A program made the translations under genes and the position numbers. From Cercospora beticola (taxonomy: Eukaryota; Ascomycota; Dothideomycetes; Mycosphaerellales; Mycosphaerellaceae): 64,000 nt of DNA. Under the pieces are notes generated by a model that saw only the letters and a program-made list of their open reading frames with translations, was not told the DNA's origin and did no database searches. Positions 46,248 through 59,280 of the stretch are shown one piece after another. The first letter of the stretch is position 1, and each line of letters opens with the position of its first letter. The stretch is from NCBI RefSeq assembly GCF_033473495.1, contig NC_088940.1:2418001-2482000 (forward strand), read 5' to 3'.

Positions 46248-47693
46248 CTATGAAGCCCTCTTCACGTCAAGCGGCCCAAGCCTTCTCTCCCAATCAACTC
46301 TCATCGCCTCCATCTCCTTCCACACCTGCCGTCCAATCTCTTCGAACTCTTCTCTGCTTTCTTTTGTCGTCTCCCTTCGCTTCGCATACAGCCCAGTCGT
46401 AGCGCTACCTGGAGGCACGACTCCAGGTTTCCCGCAATATCCCCAACCCTCTACTTCCGTACGCGCAACCCTCTCCTCACCTCTGTTGTTTGCTGCAGAA
46501 CCCCATTTACCTTTCCCTTCACGCTCCTCAAGCTCAATGATCTGAGGAGATAAGACTGCGAAAACCATGCTGACTGCTCCTTTGTAAGGACCGATAGCGT
46601 GCCATGGCGATCCAAGAATTCGTGCGAGGTAGAATGCCAAGGTCATGAAGATACTCAAAAACCAGTGAAGTCCGGAAATCGATGTGGCGACCACACCTGG
46701 GTGAGTGACGAGCATCCTCGGTTGCCGGTTTTCTGCTCCCTGCGATGTTCCAGAGAAGAAGTTCTTCGTGTATGGCCTCGTCGAAGGCAACTCCGCCGTA
46801 AGCGCCAAAAACTCCGTCAACCTCTTCGAAGACTCATACGCCACCAAAGACTTCAATCCCTGAATATCCTCCACCTGAAAAGCATCATGCACAGCACCCG
46901 TACTCGAAATCCACACAACCCTCGAACTCCGATCCAGAAGCGGCGAAATCCAGTGCGTAAGCATATAATGCCCAAAAACATTCGCCGTAAAAACTTCCCC
47001 CAAAACCGGCTCCTCTTCCTCCTCCTCACCTCCTGCATCCAACCCCTCAGCTTCTTTCTGTTTCTGCACCTGCCTCCCAGCCCTCTTCCCCACATCACAA
47101 ACCATATAATCCGGAAACGTAACAGCCTGCCCCAACTGCGTCAAAACACTCCAAATCGCCCCAAACCAATTAATCCCCTTCCACCCCGCAACCCCCGCAT
47201 TCCAAACCACAGCATCAAATTTCTCGCCTCTACTCAACAACTCCTCCGCCAAAATCTTCACACTCCCCAATTTCAATAAATCGACTTGAACACCTTCGAT
47301 TCTGATCCTCGATTCCAGAATAATAGAAATCCCGAGTGTCTTTCCATTGGCTTCGCGGAGTGTGTTTTGCAGATGAGATTTTAAACGTTGAGAAGTTTCT
47401 GTGGATTTTTTGGAAGAGCGGGTTGAGAAGAGGAGATGGAGAGTTTGGGTTTGGGGTCTTGTGTAGAGGAATTCGTCCATGAGGCGGCAGCAGAGGGCGA
47501 AGCCGAGACCGCTATTTAAGAAGAGTGGTATGTTAGTAGTGATGATTGGAAGGATTCAAAAGCTCTCGGGTTAAGGCCAATGGGTACTTGCTGTCTTTTG
47601 GGGTTTTGCTGTAACGTACCTATTTGCGCCTGTCACTAGGACGCGGAAGGTGTTGGGCGAATTGCCATTTGCGTTCCCGTTCGCTGGGTCCAT
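46248..47693 (-). CDS. ERG27: 3-ketosteroid reductase Erg27 (ergosterol pathway)
   Basis: Short-chain dehydrogenase that reduces the 3-keto group during sterol C-4 demethylation at the ER; 445 residues. Exons are 47693-47620 and 47511-46248; the 108-nt intron has GTACGT, a CTAAC branch and AATAG. Splicing gives the nucleotide site T-G-A-N-S-G-L-G. Other marks are YTRPQTQTLHLLFSTRS, N-A-G near residue 129, and the active-site Tyr250-E-S-S-Lys254. The VTHPGVVATSI segment is followed by hydrophobic helices. An acidic Glu run (about 187-192) interrupts the mid-region. The start ATG lies only 172 bp from the edge of the transposon island, so the promoter is probably truncated or altered by it. Identification is firm. 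Confidence 0.9.
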
Positions 47694-47865
47694 GATTTGT
47701 GGTTCCGTTTGTTTCGTGTGGCAAATCGATGAAGGAAAGAAGATCAGGAGATGGACTTCAAGGTTCCAGAATGTTGCCAAGAGTCGTGCTTGTCGTTGTG
47801 TCGTTGCTGATCTGCAATTGCCCTTTTCGTCGGTCGGACGACGCCGCTGCTTGCGTGTATACAGT
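47694..47865. promoter_or_regulatory. ERG27 proximal promoter next to transposon island
   Basis: Only 172 bp of ordinary-composition DNA separate the ERG27 ATG from the inverted-repeat edge of the RIP-mutated island. It must hold the core promoter and 5' UTR. Confidence 0.55.
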
Positions 47866-47899
47866 TGAGCTGACCATGTCGGTAAACTCGGCTAACACC
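47866..47899 (+). repeat. Left arm of the island-bounding inverted repeat
   Basis: The sequence starts TGAGCTGACCATGTCGG and matches the reverse complement of 61146-61179 over about 34 bp. The first 17 bases are identical. Later differences include T for C before A and A for G after T, as RIP would produce in this copy. Confidence 0.75.
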
Positions 47900-47989
47900 C
47901 CCGATTAGGAAATAGTGGGTCACATGGTCCGCCGAGACCTCCGAACGGACAGCTGAGCTACTATATAGTCGGGTAGAAAGCTAGAGCCT

Positions 47990-50900
47990 TAGTATTATAT
48001 ATCTAATAAAATATAAACGCGCTCTAGTAGGCGACGACGACGATAGCGGGAGGCCTCGAGGCCTCCTAATATATAATAATACCTCTCGACCGATACTACG
48101 ACGCTATAAGTAGAGAAGGGAGCCTAGAAGAAGGAAGTTACGACTCTAACTTCTAGGCGGCCTAAATCTGCTTATAACTATCTCTCTCTAGCTAATAAGG
48201 CTAGAAAATAACTACTAATACTTATACTCTAAAACTAATAATCTAAAAGAACCTAAAAATACTTATAGAATAGATCTAGAGTTACCTCGATATCTAGATA
48301 ACTCTTTCTTTCTTTCTAACTTTTCTTTTTCTTTAATAGACCTAATAGGCTCTCCTTTATTTTACTTTCTACTAGGAAGAGTTCTAGACTCTTTAAGCTA
48401 TCTAGAAAACTTTCTAGAGCTACCTAATACCTACTACTACTACTTCTAAAATATAGGCCTAGATAGTCTAAATTAGATATATAATACTAAAGCTCTAGCT
48501 TTAGGTATCTATAACTATCTTAGTAAGAATAGAAAACTAAGAAGAAAGAGAAATAGTAAAGAAAATAAGCTATAAAGAGCTTAGAAGAAAACTAGGAGTA
48601 TAGTAGTTTAAAGCTATATAAAAGCTTCTAAGTAGAGACTTTAAAGTTATTCTCTATAAAGAAGGAAAGAAAAGTAGACTAGAGAAGAACTAATCTTAGC
48701 TTAAAGCTATATACCTAGAGGCCTAAGTAGAGATACTAAGTATCTAAGTAATTATATATAGTATTAGAATATTCTAGAAGCTAGAGGATATAAATAGCTA
48801 GATCTAGCTCGACTAAGATAACTTTACCTAGTTCCTAGATAGGCTTAAAATTAGGAAAGCCTTTTAGCTTAAGAACTAGAAAGTAAGAGAAGAGACTAAC
48901 TTCTTATTAGTAGTAATAGTAGTATAGAATAGATAGATTATAAGAGAAATATATAGGAGAGGTATTACTATTAGATTAATATAGTATATAGTAGAACTAT
49001 ACTACTTATAGTAGAGGATTATATAATACTTTAAGTATAATAGCTTTAAGTATATTACTATTTACTATAAAGCTATAGAAGAAATATATAGAAACTATAT
49101 AGAGAAGTATAGAATAGATAGCTATAAGAAGAAGAAAATTAAATACTATAACTATAAAAGAGACTATAAAATATACTCTCTCTAATATAGCTATAAAGCT
49201 ACTATAAAGGCTAAAGTAAGAGTATTCTTAGAGTAGTTTAAAAAGTAATAGAAAGTAGCCTTAGGCCTAATATAAGGAGATAGAGCTATAGAACCTATAA
49301 TTCTTAAAAGGAAAGCTCTACTAGCTAAGCCTCTATAGAGAGATATTAGATATAAAAGTAGGCCTCTAGGTACTATAGTAATAGTAATAGCTAGTAGGAG
49401 GTAAGTAAGTAAGCTCTACTTCCCTTCTATATAGAAGAATAAGGATACCTAAAAGGTAATAAGTATCTTCTAGAAAGATATAGATATTAACTCTATTAAG
49501 CTCCTTTCCTAAGAATCCTATAAATTCTATAAGTAGCTAAACTCTAATAATCTACTAATATAATATTAATAGGTTAAATACTACCTAAACTCTACTACTA
49601 GATAGCCTAGCTATAGAAGAGGCTATAGTAATAGTACTATAAGAACTATAGCTTAATACTATAAATAGTAGAACTAAAGCTAAGAAAGAATACTCTATAG
49701 TCCTCCTACTCTAGTAGAACCTAAGAGTAGTAATACTTATATTAGATAAAATTAGAACTAATAGCTAGAAACTACTTTTCTATAATATAGGTAACTTAGT
49801 AACTATCTAAGTCTAGATATCTATAGGAACTATTTCTATCTATAACTACTATAACTCCTTAGAGCTAATAAGCTATAGATAAGAAGGGACTATCTCTATA
49901 CTCTAAGAAGTACTATTATAAACTCTAGAAGATATAAAAGTAAGCTATATAGTAGTAGGAGACTTTAACTTTTACTATTTAAAATAGAAAGGAAATATAA
50001 CCTAAACCTAATATACTATAGTAGATAAGCTTATTAAAACAATTATAGAGGCCTAACTATAGCTAGCTCTAGAGCTAGAGATAATTATATAGGAAAGATA
50101 TATAGCTAGCTACTAAATATTAGACCTAGTCTTTATTAGCCTTTCCTTCTAAAATATAATCTAAGAATATAAAGCTCTTTTAGAAAAGATATATAGCTCT
50201 AACTATATTTCTTTTAGAATAACTTTCTATATTAATCTCTAAGAGCTAAAAGGAAGAAACTAGAAAAAGTAGTAGAAAGCTACTAAATAGAATAGAATCT
50301 AGAACCTTATAGCCTAAAATACTAACTAACTTAACTAACTTCTACTTAATATAAAGGAATACCTAGATATACTAGCCTATAGAATATAATCCTCTATCTA
50401 GAGAATTATAGAGAAGATAGTTCTAATAGCTAGACTATTAAGCTATATAAAGATAGTATAGACCTAGGAATATAAGGATACTATAAAGCTAGTAAGAAGG
50501 AGGAGAAGAGAATAGAGGAACTATAAAATAGAATAGAGCTATAAGCTATACTTTAAAGTATTATATATAAGAAGTAAAGCTATAAGAAGAGAGCAAAACT
50601 TAGCTTAGAGGAGACTAATAAAAGAAGTTATAGAGGACTCTAAGAAGATCTAGAAAATAGCTAAATAAGCTAAAGAGAGAGCTAACTAAGAGTACTAGCT
50701 ACTATACTTCCTAAGCCTAGCTAATATAGAGTATAATAGAAATACTAATAAAAGGAAGGCTATAATCCTAGTAAGACACTTCTTTCTAGATCTAAGAGAG
50801 GCAGACTTAAGTAATATCTAATATATCTAACTACTACTCTAATTCTAGATAGAAGTTAAAGTTTAACTAAAGGAAGTAGAAGGAGTTCTTAGGAAACTAC

Positions 50901-53046
50901 TTAGTAATAAAGCTCTAGAACCTAACTAAATACTAAACCTTTTACTTAAAGAGTATAGAGTATAACTTTCTCTAATCCTAGCTAAACTCTTTACTATATA
51001 CCTAAGAATAGTATACTACTCTAAAGCTTTTAAGTACTCTATAATAGTAGTACTTAGGAAACTATAGAAACTAGACTACTTAAAGCTAGGAGTATATAGA
51101 CCTATTACTCTACTTAATATAATAGTAAAGGTCCTAGAAGCTATAGTTACTAAAAGGATATCTAAGAAAACTAAAAAAAAGAAGCTCCTTCTAGAAGAAT
51201 AAATAGATACTAGATCTAGTAGGTCTACTACTTTAGTATTAGACCTTATTACTAAATAAGTAAAAACTATCTAGAAAACTAAGCTAGGAGCTATAGTATC
51301 TATACTCTACCTTAATATCTTAAAGGTATTTAATAAGGTCTCTTACTAGAGGCTACTTTATAATATTAGAATAAAAGGCTTCCTAGACTATACTATTAGC
51401 TTTATCTAATTATTCCTCTAAGATAGGACTACCTACCTAAGGCTTAGAGAATTTATAGACTAACTAAGGCTCTAAAATATAGAAATTCTCTAAAGCTCTA
51501 CTCTATCTCTAATTCTCTTTCTTTTCTTTACTTCTACTCTACTTCTAATACTATATAAAGAGACTACTTTAGTAATAGAGTTTATAGATAACTCTAATAT
51601 CCTTATATATAGTATATTAATAGAGGATAACTATAGATAACTTAAGAAAGCCTACTAGAAATATAAAGAATAGATAAGGAGATATAGAGTAGAATTTATA
51701 CTATAGAAATATTAGCTAATCTATTTTACTAGAAGTAGGAAATATAACCTTAAAGCTATAGTCTAAATCTAGAGATTTAATAGAGAACTACTACTATTAC
51801 TTAGACTCCTTAGAGTATAGGTAGATACTAAACTTAAATAGAGCCTATATATTAAATAAGTAGTAGAAAAGGGAGCCTACTAAATATAATTACTTTAGAG
51901 ACTATATAAGTCTATATAGAGAGTATCCTTCTAGAAAGCAAAGTACCTCTATATAGTAGTAGTAAGACTAGCTATTACTTTTAGCTACTAAGTCTAGTCT
52001 AACCTAGAGAGTATATAAAGCTACTATAGGAACCTTACTAAACCTATTAAGAAGATCTAGAGAGAGGCTCTAAGGAATATTATAGGAGTATATAAGTTAG
52101 TTATAATAGCTATTCTAGAGAGAGAAGCAAATATTACTCCTTTTTATTTATATATCTAGGACCTAGCTAGGTAAGTATCTAAAAAGCAAGACACCTAACC
52201 TATATACTAGTATATTAAAAATAGGTATAGAGAGATTAAAAAGTAAGTATAAGTAGGAAAGAGAGCTAGGTAACCTATACTACTAACCTAAACTAGATAG
52301 AAGGAAATCCTCTAGATAGTATAAAGCTAAGAAATAACGATATAGGCATACCTAGGCTATAAGGTATAGTAGGCTAAATACTAGTAGAATAGAAGATAGG
52401 AAAGGAATAAGGAAGAGAGAAGAGTAAGAGTAGGAAAGGAATAACTACTAGTATAGAAAACTACTACCTTCTCTACTATTAGACTAATTCTATATAAAGG
52501 ACTTACTAGACTAGAGAGTATAATAGTTATACTCTTAAGGATAGAGTATATTAGAATAAGGCAATACTTTACTAAAAGGAGAGTCCTAGGTTTTATACTA
52601 GACTACGAATATAGGTAGAGATATAAGATACTAATATATATATATATATTCTATCTAAAATAGAACGAGAGAAGATATCTACTATTCTAGGTAGAGGTAT
52701 CTATAAACTAGAAGGATCTAGCTAATATAAAGAGAGAGCTATATATAGTAGTAAAGTAGCTTATCTAAGAAGAGGTCCTAGACTAATTCTTACTTATAAG
52801 AGAAGAGATATAGAAGGATAAGAGAAGAGAGAAAAGGAAGAATAGAGCCTAGTAAGAGGAGGACTTACTAGATACCTAGTATTATCCGAAGGAAAATAAA
52901 AGCGAAGGAAGTAGCTACGTAGACTATAAATAAAGAGATATACGAGAGTTTTTCGAAGGCTTTTCCTTTAACCGAAATCTATAGAGCGTACTACTTACTC
53001 TAGTTAAAAGAGGTAGACCGGCGTATAAGAATTATCTATCTATTTA
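47990..53046 (+). mobile_element. LINE retrotransposon (Tad/I-like), RIP-inactivated
   Basis: Non-LTR element in plus orientation, readable only by ignoring stops. ORF1 is near 48,450-49,260 with a former CCHC zinc-knuckle region at 49,020-49,200, in which the Cys/His positions now read Tyr (R-D-Y-K-I-Y). An apurinic-type endonuclease follows at 49,790-50,260 (VVGDFNFYYLK, ILDLVFISLSF, SFRITFYIN). Reverse transcriptase spans 51,080-51,900 (RPITLLNIIVKVLEA, LYLNILKVFNKVSY, EFIDNSNIL, YFTRSRKYNL). The catalytic pair at 51,587-51,592 is now Asp-Asn. The typical LINE C-terminal region (RIEYIRIRQYFTKRRVLGF) is at 52,540-52,900. The last 662 bp recur at 59,687. The 5' edge is approximate. Confidence 0.85.
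52385..53046 (+). repeat. LINE 3'-end repeat, copy 1
   Basis: About 662 bp, near-identical in direct orientation to 59687-60349. Both copies share the word TAGAATAGAAGATAGGAAAG at the left and CGGCGTATAAGAATTATCTA near the right, then diverge. This copy is the 3' end of the long LINE. Confidence 0.85.
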
Positions 53047-56000
53047 TATTTAGTATTAATTATCTTCTATAAGAAGAAGGCAATTAGATACTATTCCGCT
53101 TCGAATAGTTAGCTTAGGATACCGGCTACTACGAAGTCGGAAGTATCGGTTTCGACTCGTAGGCGTAGTATAGAGTTAAAGTACCTTAGTAGCGGTATAG
53201 TCTAAAATCGATTTTTTAGCTTATAGAACGCCTACTCCTTAGCTACTTTCTACTTAATTAGCTCTAGCTTCTTTCTATCCTTTATACTCTTTAATAGCGC
53301 TATTAAAGGTACTATAACTCTCGAATATCCGAAGATAAATCGATAGTAGAAGTTCGCGAATCTAAGGAAGAATTAAACTTCTATTAGTATAGTTAGAGTT
53401 AGCTACGAGGCAATTATAGCTACTCTGCTTAGGTCTATCGTAACGCTACTAGTAGTTACTACGAATCTAAGGAAGTCGATCTTTTTCTAGAAGAACTTAT
53501 ACTTAGAACGCTATATATAGAGTCTAAACTTATAGAGCCTTTTAAGTATAGCGTATACGTCTCGTATATATTCCTCGCGTATCCTACTATAGATTAGGAT
53601 ATCGTCTAGGTATACTATATAGCTTATATCGACTAGCTCTACTAGCGTACGGTTAATATATATCTAGAACGTCGCTAGTACGTTCGTTAAGCCGAAGAGT
53701 ATTACTTTATACTAGAAATAGCCGTAGCGCGTATAAAACGTAGTCTTCTAGTAGTTACTTAGCTTAATCCGAATACGGTAGTATATATCGGCTAAGTCTA
53801 AGAACGTAAACTATACGGCTCCTATAAGCCTATCTAGTATCTTACTAATTAGAGGTAGTAGATACTAGTTCTTAATAGTAATCTCGTTTAGTCTATAGTA
53901 GTCGATATATAGCTATAGCTTGCTATTCTTCTTTAGTACGAATAGGATAGGCGTACCTACCTCGCTATCGGAACGCTCGATCTAATCGTACTCGAGTTCT
54001 ATCTTTAGGTACTCCTTAAGCTCGTCTAATTCTCGCTCCGACTAGTAATATAGTAGACGGAATAGTAGTATAGTTCTAGGCCGTAAGTTAATCGTATACT
54101 CTATACTATTAACTAGCTTGCTTCTTATTTCCTCTATTAGATTAAGAATATCGTTAAAATAATAGAACTTCTTAGAGATAGGCTTAACCTTATCGCCTAT
54201 TTTGCTTAGGCTTACTATAAACACTACTAGTACCTTCTAAAGATCCTTAAAGAACTTATAGGCTTCTCGGACTTCGAACTTACTAAAACGATCGTTACTA
54301 TATAGCTATTTATCTATAGCGCTACTAGCTAGTACGCGCTAAGTACGTCGCTATAGATAGCCTAAGATTACGTTAGGAGTTAGTATATTATATATATAGA
54401 AGATACTACCCGTAGATCGCTCCTTACTACTAGAGTCTACGATCTATATATATATATAGTACGTACTATAATAGTGCTCTAATTTACTTATAAAGATAGC
54501 AACTAGTAGTAGGGCTATATTCGGCCTTATTAGTAGGTTATACTATAGTATAAAGGCCCTTAATATTATATTAATATCTATAGTATTGTCGAGAAGGAAA
54601 GCGGCCGGCTTGCTACCTAACTACGTTTCGACTTCTCCTTCTATATATATCGCTAGTACGCTCTAAACCGGTAGAGAGTTATCGCTATCTAGTTTAGCGC
54701 TAGTAACTCGTACGTTATCTCCGGCGCCTTAGCTTTTTTCGCTCTTTACTCCTTTACTATAGTTACTCTACGAATAGCTAGCTTATTACTATCTTTCTTA
54801 GAGTTCGAGTAGTTAGGACTAATATAGCTAACCTCGTTATATATAAAGTACGTAGGTTGCTAGCTCTTACTCTTACTTTTGCCTCTATATTTACTCTTCG
54901 GCTTACTACTATAGGTATCGCGTTAGCTACTAGTCGAACCGGAGGCCTCTTTATAAGGAGTATCGCTATCGGTACGCTTACGCTTAGCCTACTTGTTCTT
55001 AGTATTACTATAATACGGCTTACGAGGTATAGCTTTCTTAGCTTACTCGAGGCGCCTTACTAGAGCGATAAGGTCGGTATACTTATTAGAGATAGTATAG
55101 TTCTTAATAATATCCTTATATAGCGATAGCTTTAGTTTTATAAGGAACTAGCGTACTAGCTACGCCTTAGTATAGTTATCTAACTAAGACTCTAGGTTAC
55201 TAAAGTCTATTACGAACTATTATACGCTCTAGCTCTTACTCTAGTATATATTCTCGTATTCTATAGTTATAAGAAGTATATAGTTCGCTTAATCTCTAAC
55301 GATATCGTATAGGAATTAATAGAACCGAGACTAGGTATATCCTATAGGTAGAACGCCTAGGTATTTATTATACTATACCTCTTACGCTTCGCCTACGAGG
55401 TACATAATACCTATAATTACCTTCTAGTAATCTATCGGGAACCTCTTTAGTATAGCTATAAAGTTTATCTTAAGAGTATAGATAAATTCGTATACCTCCT
55501 TTATAGTCTTACTTTTAAAGAGCTTAGACGTACGTAGCTTAATAGACTTATATAAGCTATACTCGTCGCTTTTAGAACGTACGCCGCTCGTATAACTTAT
55601 AGACGCGCTGCCTTACTAAGGTATTAGCTATCCGAGGCCTAGTACTATTACGCTTAGCTATACTAGTAATTTAATTATCTATACCTCTCTTAGTAAGCGT
55701 TCGTTCTTAGCCTTAAGAGTACGGATTTCTAGCTATTCGCGTAACGTATTATTTTTAGCTTAGAGGCGCCTACGTATTATATACGCGTTACTAGCGTCGT
55801 CGGTATTATTTATATTCTCGTTCTATTTCTCTTTAGCTTATACTATTCCGGATTCTAATATCTCTTCGATATAGCCTAATAGCTATCTATCGTTTAATAT
55901 ATTATCGTTACGATTAGTCCGCTAGATAGATACGTTTCGCGTAAGTATAATAGGCCTTAATAGATCGCTACTCTCGATAAGGTAGAAGAATTATAATTAT

Positions 56001-56160
56001 AAGAGTAGAATATAGTAATATATCGAGCGCCTCTAGACTCCTTATCTAGAGATATTAAGAATAATTCTTACCTTCTTCGTTTATATACGTTCTATATACT
56101 TTTATTCTACGCTAAGTATAAGTAGTACTAGCCGTTATACCTTAACGCCTAATAAGCTAC
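53047..56160 (-). mobile_element. Truncated Ty3/gypsy retrotransposon
   Basis: Minus-strand gypsy copy, broken at its 3' side. From right to left: an LTR/leader-like block near 55,990-56,160; a gag region with a former zinc knuckle at about 54,800-54,855, where Cys and His positions read Tyr (Y-F-I-Y-N-E-V-S-Y-I-S-P-N-Y); a protease interval; and reverse transcriptase at 53,560-54,010. The last shows EVGTPILFVLKKN, DYYRLNEITIKNQYLLPLIS and VYLDDILIYS (53,588-53,616), so its YLDD site is intact. The start of RNase H follows at 53,050-53,540. Integrase and the 3' LTR are missing; the sequence stops where the LINE repeat begins. CpG is well kept here, unlike the neighbouring LINE body. Confidence 0.82.
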
Positions 56161-59100
56161 GCCTCTCGAGCTATATACTCCTAGCTCTTATAAACTACTA
56201 TTAGCTTCTTTAGAGGTCTACTAACTAGGTTTCTAATAGGTATACTACTTACTTAATTAAGCTTAGGAATATTTAGCTCTATATCTCCTCCTTTCTTATA
56301 CTTAAACTAAGTAGTAGTATTATAGGCTTTAATAGCCCTTATATTAGGCTCCTAGAAGAGCTATATTTTAGTAGTATTAGGAATATATCTAATAAATATA
56401 GTATCTTTGTCTCTATTTATTAGTTTATCTAATCTTATCTCTACTAGCTAGGACTTAGGATCTATATAGACTACTACTTTATAACCCTAAACTCTAAAGT
56501 ATAATACTAAGAGTTAAATACCTAAAAAGGCTTCCTTAGGTAATACTTTAAATCTATTAATTTCTAGGCTATTAGGAAGGGAATTTCTAATAACTATATA
56601 GGCTACTAAAGCTTCTAGCTAGAATTTAATAGGTATATAGGTATCTTCTAGTATTGCTCTTATATAGTCTTTAGAAGTTTAGATTAACCTCTTAACTACT
56701 CTATTCTAGATAGAGTTATATACTTTAGTTATATAGAAGGAAATTCTATATTCCTTCTTCTACTACTTTAGTATAGTAAGAAGCTCTCTTACTCTATTAC
56801 TTCTTATAATCTAGAGAGAGTTTTCTAATTATAGCTTAGCTTTTATCTTCTAGTCTTTAAAGATACTTAGTATATCTTCTCTAGACTTTATTAGGAAAGT
56901 CTATTTCTTTCTTAAGAAGTTATTAATAATCTTAAGCTACTATTTATATCCTAATCTTAAGATAGATAAAGAACTATAGATATTAATAGAAACTAGAGAT
57001 AACCTTTAGAGTTTCCTTTTAGTTTCTTTCTCTCTATATTTCTTTATTTTTACTAAGAAATATACTCTATAAAGTTAGTATTCCTTTAGAATAGGAATCT
57101 AAGCCTTTAAGTTAAATACTTTATATAGGTTTCTAAGAAGACTCTCTCTAAAATATATAAGTCTTCTATACTAAAGCTCCTACTATTCTTAGGTCTTTTT
57201 TTAGACTTTAAAGGTATAGGCTTTATTCTCTTATTTTTAATTAAAGTATAATATTATAAGCTCCTATAATATATTATTAATCTTCTTAATAAATAGTACT
57301 CCTTCTAATAGTTTTATCTAGATAACTAGTTTCCTAGATAATAAAATAAGTATAAATTTTAGTAGTTAAATACTATACTACTAGCTAAATTAGCTCTAAG
57401 AAACAAGATTTACTCCTAGACTAAATATATAGAGAATATTCTTAAGAATAATCTATTTTCCTTTTTTCCTATCTATTACTATATTTCCTATATATATAGC
57501 TATTAGATAGCTACCTCTAACCTTAATCTACTTTTTCCTCTAAAGAGGTTTTAGTTCTCTAAAAAGTAATTCTTAGTTAGTTATATATAATAAAGTATAG
57601 GAGTTAAGTAGCTATCTTAATAGTATATACTTGCCTTTTACTTCTATAGTTAAGTATATAACTTTATTAATATTATTATCCTCTAATAGAGATTAAGATA
57701 CTTTAGATACTATAGAAAGCTCTATATCTTCTTAGGTAGTATATACTTTCTTAGAAAACTTCCTTAAGGTTTATCTCTTCTTAAGAGATTAGACTTTTAA
57801 GTTAAGTTTCTTTACTATTTCTTTTAATACTTCTTTATTTAGTAAAGATCTTCTTTTAAATATACTCTCTCTAGATAGTATTCTTCTCTTCTCTACTCTA
57901 CTAGTCTATTTTAAGTTAATAGTTCTCTTAGCTTTATTAAAGTATAGATACTTAGTAATACCTCTAAAATACTTCTTCTTATAGAAATAGTATTTTAGCT
58001 TTTTGCTTTAGATCTCTCTTTCTTTAGTAAATATTACTATTTCTTATAACTAGTATCTATACTATATTAACTCCTTTACTTTAAGGAGTTAGAGGATTTC
58101 TTTAGAGTCTAAGTCCTTCTAAGCTTAAATAGTCTACCTTATACTCTTATACTTAGCTAGGAGTATAAAGAGTAGATACTTAATCCTTATATTAGAAGTC
58201 TTATAGTATAACTCCCTCTAGTTAATCTCTATAATCCTCCTTCTAAGATTACTAAAGTAGATCTATAATTTCCTAATTATATTCTCTAGTTCTATTTTAA
58301 AGGTTATAAATTCTTAGATAATAGCTATTATATATACTTATTAGACTTTGCTATATTTCCTATATAGCTTTATCTAGATATTATATACTCTTATCTTATC
58401 TATTACTTTATCTTAGTTATTTATATAAAGACTTTCTATTAGAATATAGATTGCCTTTATATTATCCTTCTACTATTTTAGACTAAACTCTAAAAATATA
58501 GTACCTTTCCCTTTACTTAATAAAGCTTTAGATACTTTAGCTTTAGCTAGAGTAGGTACTAATAATCTCTTTAAGTCTAAGATTATCTAGAAGATTTCTT
58601 TTCCTCTAAGTATATTCTTCTATAGCTTAAACTATAGTTTCTAGTTCTCTTTTATTAGGATTAGTATTCTCCTTCTATCTAATTTACTTATTAAATCTAT
58701 TTCTATAAAATTAAATAAACAAATCTAAACTTTAGAAATATAAGCTTTTTTAATCTAATTAGTAGCTTCTAGATTTCTGCCTTCTCTAGTTACTAAGACT
58801 CTTCTCTTTTAGCTAAGATATCTAAGAACTCTTCTCTTTTATAGGAGTTAGTTAGGTTCTTAAGTAGAGAACCTCTAAAAGATCTATCTTTTTAGAAGAG
58901 TACTACTAGCTAGTTCTAAAGTATTAGTAGTACTTAGTACTTAGGCCTAGTCTTATCTACTTAGGTACTATAGTCTAAGGCTAATCCTTTCCTCTTTATA
59001 CTCCTTTATTATACTTCTCTTTTAAAGTAGAGTATACTTTACTAGGCTTTTCTCTATCTTACCTACTCTTTAGAGACTTCTAGCTTATAACTAGAATCTT

Positions 59101-59280
59101 CTAAAGCTTTAAAGTAGTATAGATAGGATATACCTCGAGTTTCTCTTATATTCTTTTCCTACTTCTTTATCTAATTAATACTATAGGTCCTATAAGAGGT
59201 AATACGTATTACTTTAAGAATAAGAAGGCTAACTCTTACTACTTAGAGCCTCTCTATAAATCTAGGCTTATAACCTATTA
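56161..59280 (-). mobile_element. Partial Ty1/copia retrotransposon
   Basis: Minus-strand copia copy. The integrase core region is read at 56,340-57,000: GRELLTILK-like, SFYITKVYNSIQNRVVKRLI, RAILEDTYIPIKFQLEAL and IDPKSQLVEIRLDKLI, followed by IFIRYIPNTTKI. The gag-side sequence continues rightwards to 59,280 without recognisable motifs. The reverse transcriptase expected to the left is missing, because gypsy-type sequence begins near 56,160. A primer-binding-site-like word (GGTTATAAGCC on the minus strand) lies just inside 59,280, next to the left arm of the inverted repeat, which is thus probably its 5' LTR. Confidence 0.72.

Noticed and set aside
54042..55063. Short intact frames inside the gypsy fragment (54042-54224 minus, 54857-55063 plus)
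   Set aside because: The minus frame is a surviving piece of the polyprotein next to reverse transcriptase; the plus frame is its shadow. Neither is a gene.
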